From: Succinatimonas sp. UBA7265
GTDB taxonomy: Bacteria; Pseudomonadota; Gammaproteobacteria; Enterobacterales; Succinivibrionaceae
Length of the DNA stretch: 12,431 nucleotides
Direction: 5' to 3'
Assembly (NCBI GenBank): GCA_002473165.1
Contig: DKSD01000026.1
Span: 1-12,431 of the forward strand
Part shown: positions 7,746 to 12,431 of the stretch, piece by piece
Layout of the letters: every line of letters begins with the position of its first letter
How positions within the stretch are numbered: the stretch's first letter is position 1
Notes under the pieces: model-generated
What the model was told of the DNA's origin: nothing
The model's database searches: none
What the model saw: the letters and a program-made list of their open reading frames with translations, nothing else
Position numbers and translations under genes: made by a program

Positions 7746-8753
7746 TTACTGGGGCTTGACCTCGTTTTTAAGCTCTTTGCCTGCAAAGAAGTCCGCGCAG
7801 TTTTGCAGCGTGGTGAGCGCGATGTTCGTCATGGCCTCGCGCGTGAAGAAGGCCTGGTGCGACGTCACGACGACGTTTGAGTAGGAGAGCAGGCGGGCGA
7901 GATTGTCATCGGTGATGATGCTGCCTGACTTGTCCTGGTAGAAGTAATTGCGCTCCTCCTCGTAGACGTCAAGGCCGGCATAGCCGATCTTGCCCGAACG
8001 CAGGCCCTCGATGAGATCCTCAGTTGAGATCAGCGGCCCGCGGCCGGTGTTGATGATCATGACGCCCGTCTTCATCTTGGCGATGGAATCGCGGTTGATG
8101 AGGTGGCGGTTCTGCGGGGTCAGCGGGCAGTTTAAGGAGATGATGTCGGACTCGGCAAAGAGTTCCTCGAGCTCCACATAGCGGATCCCCTCTTTTTTGG
8201 CGTACTCCTGATCCGGGTAGATGTCATAGGCCAGGATGTTCATGCCAAAGCCTTTTAAGATGGAGATGAGGCAGCGGGCGATCCTGCCGGTGCCGACAAC
8301 GCCGACAGTCTTGCCGTACATGTCAAAGCCCATGAGCCCGTTTAAGCTGAAGTTGCCGTCGCGCACGCGCACATAGGCGCGGTTCGTGCGGCGGTTTAAC
8401 GTCATGATCAGCGCCACAACGTGCTCGGCGATGGCGTGGGGCGAATAGGCCGGGACACGCACTACGCGGATCCCGTTGTCGCGCGCGGCGGCCAGATCAA
8501 CGTTGTTAAAGCCGGCGCAGCGCAGCGCCAGCAGCTCCACGCCCTGCGCTTTTAAGAGCTCGAGCACCTTGCGGTCGGCCGTGTCGTTCACGAAGATGCA
8601 CACGGCCTTGGCGCCCATGGTCATGACCGCGTTGTGCTCGTCCAGAAAGCTGCGGTGATTGATGAGTTCAAAACCGAATTTCTGCTTTTCATTGATCTCG
8701 GCAAACATGCTGCGATCGTAGGAATGGGTTCCGAAAAAAGCGATTTTTTCCAT
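7746..8753 (-). CDS. ldhA: D-lactate dehydrogenase (fermentative, NAD-dependent)
   Basis: Reduces pyruvate to D-lactate, regenerating NAD during fermentation; cytosolic. The product is 335 aa (E. coli LdhA 329) of the D-2-hydroxyacid dehydrogenase family. Seen: the substrate-side block ALRCAGFNNVDL (76-87) with VRVPAYSPHAIAEH; a split Rossmann domain with GTGRIA at 154-159 and Asp177 after the second strand, which favours NAD over NADP; and the catalytic triad Arg238 (NTGRG), Glu267 (DVYEEE) and His299 (SHQAF), spaced as in E. coli. The third glycine of the GxGxxG loop is alanine here. GGAGG lies five bases before the ATG. It converges on rsmC and diverges from glgA. Confidence 0.95.
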   Translation of the reverse strand: MEKIAFFGTHSYDRSMFAEINEKQKFGFELINHRSFLDEHNAVMTMGAKAVCIFVNDTADRKVLELLKAQGVELLALRCAGFNNVDLAAARDNGIRVVRVPAYSPHAIAEHVVALIMTLNRRTNRAYVRVRDGNFSLNGLMGFDMYGKTVGVVGTGRIARCLISILKGFGMNILAYDIYPDQEYAKKEGIRYVELEELFAESDIISLNCPLTPQNRHLINRDSIAKMKTGVMIINTGRGPLISTEDLIEGLRSGKIGYAGLDVYEEERNYFYQDKSGSIITDDNLARLLSYSNVVVTSHQAFFTREAMTNIALTTLQNCADFFAGKELKNEVKPQ

Positions 8754-8784
8754 CTGTGCCTCCGTGGCATCCCCTGTATGTCGG

Positions 8785-8805
8785 TCCCGGGGAGCAGCCC
8801 CTGGG
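8785..8805 (-). other. leader hairpin upstream of ldhA
   Basis: GGGG and CCCC arms around a 5-base loop, extended past one mismatch by two G-C pairs, lie in the predicted ldhA leader about 20 bases before its Shine-Dalgarno. There is no U-tract, so it is not a terminator; it may affect mRNA stability or be incidental. Confidence 0.3.
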
Positions 8806-8820
8806 TGAAACTTCAGATTT

Positions 8821-8867
8821 ATTGTAACAGGGCTTAATCCGCCCAGGCTGAACTTTTTTAATTTTTT
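8821..8867 (-). promoter_or_regulatory. probable ldhA promoter: extended -10 with A/T tract upstream
   Basis: On the - strand, TGT-TACAAT (-10 hexamer at 8821-8826) is an extended -10 element. No good -35 is seen at the right distance. Instead an A-rich tract (AAAAAATTAAAAAAG, 8853-8867) falls at about -40 to -53 from the expected start near 8814, where UP elements bind the RNA polymerase alpha subunit. A GGGC-n7-GCCC dyad lies between the two. Confidence 0.45.
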
Positions 8868-8919
8868 GCTGTTAAATCAAAGCTGACATAAAAGCTCAGG
8901 CGGCAGATCATGCGCACCC

Positions 8920-8944
8920 TGCATATAAGAAACCAAGATATGCA
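8920..8944. promoter_or_regulatory. operator-like inverted repeat
   Basis: Perfect 7-bp arms TGCATAT and ATATGCA are separated by 11 bp. Arm centres are 18 bp apart, so a dimeric regulator would meet both arms on nearly the same DNA face. It is upstream of both ldhA and glgA. No regulator family is assigned. Confidence 0.4.
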
Positions 8945-9190
8945 ACCCTCTCAGCATGCCTGAATAAAATGCTTATAAAACGCGATATTACAGGATAATC
9001 GTCAAGCGAGATCCTAAAAATTCTTTCTGTGGAATTTCATCATAAGGAAACAACCCCGGGATATTGCCGGGCAGAGCGCCTTTTATCAGCAAATGCGCAC
9101 AATAATGACCTTTTTCTGCTGAGCTCACTCACAAAAAATCCGCCCCTGACTGTTTTTTTAGACCCAGCCCCCACAGTTTTATCACGATGT

Positions 9191-9220
9191 TTGCCCCGTC
9201 TTTTGGCGCTGCGCTATGAT
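9191..9220 (+). promoter_or_regulatory. probable sigma70 promoter for glgA
   Basis: TTGCCC (9191-9196) and TATGAT (9215-9220) with an 18-bp spacer match sigma70 consensus at four and five of six bases. Transcription would begin near 9227, leaving a leader of about 57 bases before ATG 9284. This argues against any longer upstream coding start. Confidence 0.55.
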
Positions 9221-9256
9221 GAAACTGAACTTTCAGCTGTAAATTCAGCATCAGAC

Positions 9257-9286
9257 GGAGGGCGCTGTGCGCCGCTACATGATATG
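9257..9286 (+). promoter_or_regulatory. glgA ribosome binding site with hairpin between SD and start
   Basis: The only Shine-Dalgarno-like sequence, GGAGG at 9257-9261, is more than 20 bases from ATG 9284, too far for normal use. A 5-bp hairpin GGCGC-TGT-GCGCC (9261-9273) fills the gap. If folded it reduces the effective spacing to about 10 bases. Confidence 0.45.
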
Positions 9287-10741
9287 AAGATCCTCTTTCT
9301 GGCCTCAGAGGCGGCAGGTCTTATAAAATCAGGCGGGCTTGCCGATGTTGCCAAGGCGCTGCCGCAGCAGCTTAAGGCTGACGGCAACGACGTGCGCCTG
9401 GTCATCCCCTGCTACGGCACCATCAAGGGCTGGGACAAACTCGAGGTGATCCGCGAAGGAGTGCTCAACCGCGATCAGAACGACGAGCAGCTGCGCATCC
9501 CCTACAAAGTGCGCCGCAGCGTGCTCGGCAATGTCGAGGTCTGGCTCATAGACTGCCCGAGATTCTTCGATCGCACCTCGATGTACGGCGACAACAACCA
9601 GGCCTACTGGGACAACGGCACCCGCTACGCGTTCTTCTCGGCCGCGGCCATAGAGGCCGCCCGCGATTTGGGCTTCCGCCCCGACATACTGCACTGCAAT
9701 GACTGGCACACCGGCACTGCCCCGATGATCCTGAGGATCAAATACGCCGCCGATCCTTTCTTTGAGACGACGCGCTCCGTGCTCACCGTGCACAACGGCG
9801 CCTTCCAGGGCGTGTTCGATCAGGGGCAGATCTATATCGTCCCGGAGATCCGCCAGGTGCAGAACTCTATGATCTATCAGGGGTCATATATCAATTTCTT
9901 AAAATGCGGCGTGTTTTACGCCGACAAGATCAACACGGTATCCCCGGGCTACGCCTACGAGCTCACCACCTACTTAGGCGGCCACGGCATGGCCAACAAC
10001 TACCTGGCCCGCCGCCTCGATCTCTCCGGGATCGTCAACGGCTGCGACTACTCCGACTGGGATCCTGCCACCGACAAGATGCTGCGCATCCGCTACAGCA
10101 TAGAATCCATGGAGGAGAAGCTCCTGGGCAAATACCTGCTGCAGCGCAAGCTCGGGCTGGAGATGGGCGACACCCCGATGTACGGCATGGTTGCCAGGCT
10201 CACCGATCAGAAAGGCATCGGCCTGCTCATCCCGATCCTCAATCGTTTCTTAGAGCACAAAGTGCAGTTAGTCATAGAAGGCACCGGTGACCCGAACCTG
10301 CAGGTACAGATGGAGGAGATCGCCGCGCGGCACAAGGGCAAGATGATCTTCTCGCCCGTCTATGACAACGTGCTGGCCCACCAGATCGAGGCGGCCGCGG
10401 ATTTCTTCCTCATGCCGTCGATCTTTGAGCCTTGCGGCCTCAACCAGATCTACTCGCTTGCCTACGGCACGCTGCCCATCGTGCGCGCGGTAGGCGGCCT
10501 GCGCGACACTGTCATCGACTACGATCGCGATCGCGAGCACGGCGACGGCTTCGTGTTCACCGAAGCCTCCTCAGAAGAACTGCTCTCCACGCTGCGCCGC
10601 ACGCTTATCCTCTACCTTGAGGATCCCGGCGAGATGGAGCGCTTAAAGCACAACGCCATGAGCGTGCGCTTCTCCTGGAAGGATTCGTGCAAGAAGTACG
10701 AAGATCTTTACGCCGAAGCGCTCAAAAAGCCTAAATGGTAA
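9284..10741 (+). CDS. glgA: glycogen synthase GlgA (GT5)
   Basis: Adds glucose from ADP-glucose (by family; donor not provable here) to the ends of growing glycogen chains. It is a GT-B fold enzyme of family GT5, 485 aa from ATG 9284 (E. coli 477). Seen: the N-terminal KSGGLADV loop with Lys15 (KxGGL motif); HCNDWH at 137-142 with Asp140; His170 in TVHNGAFQG; then in the second domain Arg305 and Lys310 in ARLTDQKG and Glu382 in FEPCGL. These correspond to E. coli Asp137, His161, Arg300, Lys305 and Glu377. I chose 9284 because MKILFLASE is the normal first strand; the open frame back to 9029 is not protein-like. No glgB, glgC or glgP is adjacent, so this gene is separated from the rest of the pathway. 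Confidence 0.94.
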   Translation: MKILFLASEAAGLIKSGGLADVAKALPQQLKADGNDVRLVIPCYGTIKGWDKLEVIREGVLNRDQNDEQLRIPYKVRRSVLGNVEVWLIDCPRFFDRTSMYGDNNQAYWDNGTRYAFFSAAAIEAARDLGFRPDILHCNDWHTGTAPMILRIKYAADPFFETTRSVLTVHNGAFQGVFDQGQIYIVPEIRQVQNSMIYQGSYINFLKCGVFYADKINTVSPGYAYELTTYLGGHGMANNYLARRLDLSGIVNGCDYSDWDPATDKMLRIRYSIESMEEKLLGKYLLQRKLGLEMGDTPMYGMVARLTDQKGIGLLIPILNRFLEHKVQLVIEGTGDPNLQVQMEEIAARHKGKMIFSPVYDNVLAHQIEAAADFFLMPSIFEPCGLNQIYSLAYGTLPIVRAVGGLRDTVIDYDRDREHGDGFVFTEASSEELLSTLRRTLILYLEDPGEMERLKHNAMSVRFSWKDSCKKYEDLYAEALKKPKW

Positions 10742-10749
10742 AAGATGTA

Positions 10750-10787
10750 AAAGCAGCGGGGCGGCCTCAAGGCCGCCCCGCTGTTTT
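10750..10787. terminator. bidirectional terminator after glgA
   Basis: A 13-bp GC-rich stem (10754-10766 with 10771-10783) and TCAA loop are flanked by AAAA on the left and TTTT on the right, with A-T pairs able to extend the stem. It ends glgA and, on the other strand, the membrane-protein gene whose stop is at 10789. Confidence 0.92.
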
Positions 10788-10788
10788 C

Positions 10789-11406
10789 TCACACCGCATT
10801 AAGCCCGCGGCGCTCCCTTGAGTAGATCCGCGCCCCGATCCAGCACACGCAATAGGAGACCAGCTCCAGCGATTCCTCGGTAAGCCGCCGCACCGCGTAA
10901 TGCGTGTTGTCATCCGACACGACATACTGCCAGATAAGATGAGAGCCGAACAGGCGCGATCCAACCAGCAGCAAGGCCAGCCCGGTGATCATCACCGGGC
11001 TGGCGCCGCTGCGGCAAAAGGCGGCAAGCCCTTTTAAGATCTCAGGGCCGCGCCCGCGCTCCCAAAGAGCCAAAACGAGCAGCGACACCGCCAGCAGCGC
11101 CTCCCAAACCGGCATCTCACCGACATTAAGCAGGCGATCGTTCTCCCGGATAAGCATGGCGGCAAAAAGCGAACCCATGAGGACCAGGCCGCCGCGCTCT
11201 GAGCGATCCCGCCTTGCCATAAGATAAAACGTGCCCGCAGTCAGGAGAAGCAGTGCCTCCTGCACCCATTCGACGAGCGACTCAGTGACATCCAGGCCTG
11301 CTTTTACCTGCGCATAGCAGGAGAGCCAGCATCCGGCGACGATCGCCGCGGTGAGTATGCCGTAGAAAAAGTTTTTGAAAATGATCCTGAGCTCTTTGCG
11401 GTTCAT
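10789..11406 (-). CDS. integral membrane protein of unknown function, six helices
   Basis: I do not recognise this 205-aa protein by name. Seen: about six hydrophobic helices near residues 13-31, 46-64, 72-86, 99-115, 137-156 and 178-194, with basic residues in the short loops (RRDR at 65-68, RERR at 197-200). Several acidic residues sit at helix edges: Glu46-x2-Gln49-Glu50 in helix 2, RENDR at 87-91 after helix 3, and TEESLE at 176-181 opening helix 6. Such buried charges suggest a conserved pore, metal site or enzyme rather than a simple anchor, but this is inference. The ATG at 11406 has only a weak G-rich ribosome site. It stands alone, with its own probable promoter and a shared terminator with glgA. 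Confidence 0.75.
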   Translation of the reverse strand: MNRKELRIIFKNFFYGILTAAIVAGCWLSCYAQVKAGLDVTESLVEWVQEALLLLTAGTFYLMARRDRSERGGLVLMGSLFAAMLIRENDRLLNVGEMPVWEALLAVSLLVLALWERGRGPEILKGLAAFCRSGASPVMITGLALLLVGSRLFGSHLIWQYVVSDDNTHYAVRRLTEESLELVSYCVCWIGARIYSRERRGLNAV

Positions 11407-11427
11407 ACCCTGCCCCTGCCACGGCTT

Positions 11428-11453
11428 AAAAATTGCGTCTTTACATAAGACGC
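11428..11453 (-). terminator. stem-loop with U-tract in the leader of the membrane-protein gene
   Basis: On the - strand a 7-bp stem GCGTCTT/AAGACGC (11447-11453 with 11435-11441), 5-base loop, is followed by AA and five T (11428-11432). It could end transcripts coming from the Rpn-tail array, or act as an attenuator or 5'-end stabiliser for the membrane gene 22 bases further on. Confidence 0.5.
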
Positions 11454-11458
11454 TCAGG

Positions 11459-11488
11459 ATTATAAAGATTTTTTCTTTTTTATGTAAG
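11459..11488 (-). promoter_or_regulatory. probable sigma70 promoter for the membrane-protein gene
   Basis: On the - strand TATAAT (11459-11464) is a perfect -10, with CTTACA (11483-11488), four of six -35 bases, 18 bp upstream. The spacer is nearly all A, which should make the DNA curved. Transcription would begin near 11452, at the base of the adjoining stem-loop. Confidence 0.55.
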
Positions 11489-11720
11489 TTTTACGTCCTG
11501 ATATACATACACTTTTCGCAGTTGTGTTAAATGAAGGTTAAGTGCCCTTAGCAGAATTTGGCTGGATCACAAACCGGTAAATGCAAGCGGCTCAGCAGAG
11601 CTGGAAACAAATGAAGACGCCGGTCAACACGAAGACCAAGCGCGGGCGTTCAGATCGCCCTTGAGAAACGGCAGACAAACAGGGGAAAGATAAGCGGGCG
11701 GCAGCGCCCTCAGATGGCGG

Positions 11721-11948
11721 TCAGTTTAGCTCTGCCTTGCGGAGTTCTTCCAGATCTTCTGCGGTTATGCGAGTGAATTTGCGGATCTCTTCCTCGGACA
11801 TGCCTGCCGCGAGCAGGTTCCGTGCGATTCTCAGGCGTTCTTCTTTTTTGGCCTCGCGCCTGCCGCTGTCAAGATCTGGCCTCACCCGCGCCCACAGCTC
11901 TTTGGCTGTCCGCGCGGGCTGATCAGGGGATTTTTCCTGCCCGGTCAC
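11721..11948 (-). pseudogene. short Rpn-type C-terminal tail, internally shortened copy
   Basis: A 75-aa frame starting at GTG 11948, whose start overlaps the preceding stop as GTGA. Residues 1-30 match the next ORF closely (PARTAKELWAR, PDLDSGR), then the text jumps to EERLRIARNLLAAGMSEEEIRK, so about 50 residues present in the longer copy are absent. The last 20 residues (ITAEDLEELRKAELN) have diverged. The ERLRIARNLLA-G-S-EEI pattern is typical of the C-terminal end of Rpn/PD-(D/E)XK-family transposases (PF12784-like). No nuclease domain is present. It may be a fragment or a working small protein; I favour a remnant but cannot exclude expression. Confidence 0.55.
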
Positions 11949-12069
11949 TGTTTGATGCGGGCCTCTGCCAGCTCTTCGTCAGTCAGGCCGATCATCTCGC
12001 GGACCTCTTCCTCGGACTTCCCCTTCGCGAGCATGTTCCGTGCGATTCTCAGACGTTCTTCTTCCCTGC
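11864..12069. repeat. direct repeat, copy 1 (period 362 bp)
   Basis: Matches 12226-12431 at a constant offset of 362 bp, about nine bases in ten by eye. It covers the junction between two tail ORFs: the end of one, the GTGA overlap and the start of the next. Confidence 0.85.
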
Positions 12070-12310
12070 CTTCTTCCCTGCCTATTTTCTCGCCTTCCTC
12101 TAAGTTTTCGCGCCGGGTTTCGCGCAACACCGAAGGATAATCCCACAGGCGCTTGAGCATGCGGTCATAGGCGACGCGCTCGTCCTCGGACAGTGCCGTA
12201 TATTCAGCCCAGGTCTCGCACCTGCCGCTGTCAAGATCAGGCCTGGCCCGCGCCCACAGCTCTTTGGCTGTCCGTGCGGGCTGTTCATGGGATTTGTCCT
12301 GTCCGATCAC
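11945..12310 (-). CDS. stand-alone Rpn-type C-terminal domain protein, possible small antitoxin-like
   Basis: A 121-aa frame from GTG 12310, overlapping the stop of an upstream copy as GTGA. Seen: a linker (residues 1-35), then LSEDERVAYDRMLKRLWDYPSVLRE, the segment that normally follows the nuclease domain of Rpn/PD-(D/E)XK-family transposases; a charged helix with four-residue repeats (GREE-GREE, 77-84); and a terminal helix pair ERLRIARNMLAKGKSEEEVREMIGL. The catalytic nuclease region is entirely absent. In E. coli Rpn systems a C-terminal fragment made from an internal start inhibits the full-length nuclease; Met51 here would give a comparable tail-only protein, though I see no good ribosome site for it. 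No Shine-Dalgarno fits the GTG either, so translation may depend on coupling. Confidence 0.55.
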   Translation of the reverse strand: MIGQDKSHEQPARTAKELWARARPDLDSGRCETWAEYTALSEDERVAYDRMLKRLWDYPSVLRETRRENLEEGEKIGREEGREEERLRIARNMLAKGKSEEEVREMIGLTDEELAEARIKQ

Positions 12311-12431
12311 TGTTTGATGCGAGCCTCAGCCAGTTCTTCGTCAGTCAGGCCGATCATCTCGCGGATCTCTTCCTCGGACTTCCCCTTCGCGAGCATGTTC
12401 CGAGCGATTCTCAGACGTTCTTTTTTTCTCC
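12226..12431. repeat. direct repeat, copy 2 (reaches window end)
   Basis: Partner of 11864-12069, offset 362 bp. The match continues to the last bases of the window, so the true repeat is longer than can be measured here. A tandem duplication whose ends lie inside coding units explains the repeated stop/start junctions. Confidence 0.85.
12307..12431 (-). pseudogene. partial third Rpn-type tail, runs off the window
   Basis: The last 41 codons of another copy, ending AEARIKQ and stop at 12307-12309. It reads RKKERLRIARNMLAKGKSEE and onward, almost identical to the end of the neighbouring ORF. Its 5' part lies beyond 12431, so it may be a full Rpn nuclease gene or one more tail-only unit. Confidence 0.6.

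Larger units (their letters stand above)
8754..9283. other. 530-bp divergent control region between ldhA and glgA
   Basis: No gene is supported here. It is richer in A+T than its neighbours and holds the ldhA leader and promoter (8754-8867), a 25-bp inverted repeat (8920-8944), an unassigned stretch (8945-9190), and the glgA promoter and leader (9191-9283). The + frame is open from 9029 into glgA, but the predicted peptide there has no recognisable fold and precedes the natural GlgA N-terminus. Confidence 0.7.
11407..11720. other. 314-bp intergenic stretch without a gene
   Basis: It holds the stem-loop and promoter listed at 11428-11488. The part at 11500-11720 contains a GGGCG/CGCCC hairpin with a 7-base loop near 11644-11662. 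It has no supported ORF, and I saw no clear continuation of the Rpn-tail repeat. Confidence 0.5.

Noticed and set aside
8871..8885. FNR site upstream of ldhA (TTGAT half-site on the - strand)
   Set aside because: The second half ATCAA is not present at the required 4-bp spacing, so only a half-site is seen.
9029..9283. Upstream extension of glgA in the same open frame (85 residues)
   Set aside because: MKILFLASE at 9284 is the normal GlgA N-terminus, the likely promoter lies inside the extension, and the extension has no recognisable fold or conserved motif.
11822..12140. Plus-strand open frames across the tail array (93 and 62 codons)
   Set aside because: They are mirrors of the charged repeats on the - strand, with Ser/Arg-rich translations and no ribosome site.
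11864..12431. CRISPR array as explanation of the direct repeat
   Set aside because: The repeat is over 200 bp, period 362 bp, and codes for protein; CRISPR repeats are far shorter with short spacers.
11721..12431. Complete insertion sequence
   Set aside because: No terminal inverted repeats, target duplication or transposase catalytic domain is visible; only C-terminal tails are present.

Overview
The window is GC-rich (about 60% by eye) and reads as the chromosome of a gammaproteobacterium. ZapD, YacG, a long LptD with four conserved cysteines, SurA and RsmC all resemble their gammaproteobacterial versions. A fermentative D-lactate dehydrogenase, a glycogen synthase and Rpn-type nuclease tails would fit an anaerobic gut lineage such as Succinivibrionaceae (Aeromonadales). 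That family placement is inference.

Region 1 (about 55-7689, + strand) is one compact gene train: coaE, zapD, yacG, lptD, surA, rsmA, rsmC. It covers coenzyme A synthesis, Z-ring bundling, gyrase control, outer-membrane assembly (LptD inserts LPS, SurA folds outer-membrane proteins including LptD) and 16S rRNA methylation. In E. coli these genes sit at separate loci (coaE-zapD-yacG; lptD-surA-pdxA-rsmA; rsmC alone). Here they are joined and pdxA is absent between surA and rsmA. Links are tight: yacG/lptD overlap by 8 nt and rsmA/rsmC by 1 nt. A terminator-like hairpin lies between surA and rsmA. A strong two-way terminator closes the train.

Region 2 (7746-10787) holds ldhA (- strand) and glgA (+ strand), divergent around a 530-bp control region. 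That region has an extended -10 with an A/T tract for ldhA, a sigma70-like promoter for glgA, and a 25-bp dyad between them. The glgA start codon lies unusually far from its Shine-Dalgarno, with a small hairpin in between. A second two-way terminator follows glgA.

Region 3 (10789-11406, - strand) is a single six-helix membrane protein of unknown function. Its own promoter would start a transcript directly at a stem-loop followed by U residues.

Region 4 (11721-12431, - strand) is the most unusual part: a tandem array of short ORFs, each resembling only the C-terminal tail of Rpn/PD-(D/E)XK-family transposase proteins. They are repeated with a 362-bp period and joined by GTGA stop/start overlaps, and the array runs off the window edge. 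The tails could be decay products, or free-standing versions of the small Rpn antitoxin domain.

No tRNA, rRNA, CRISPR array, complete insertion sequence or replication origin was seen.
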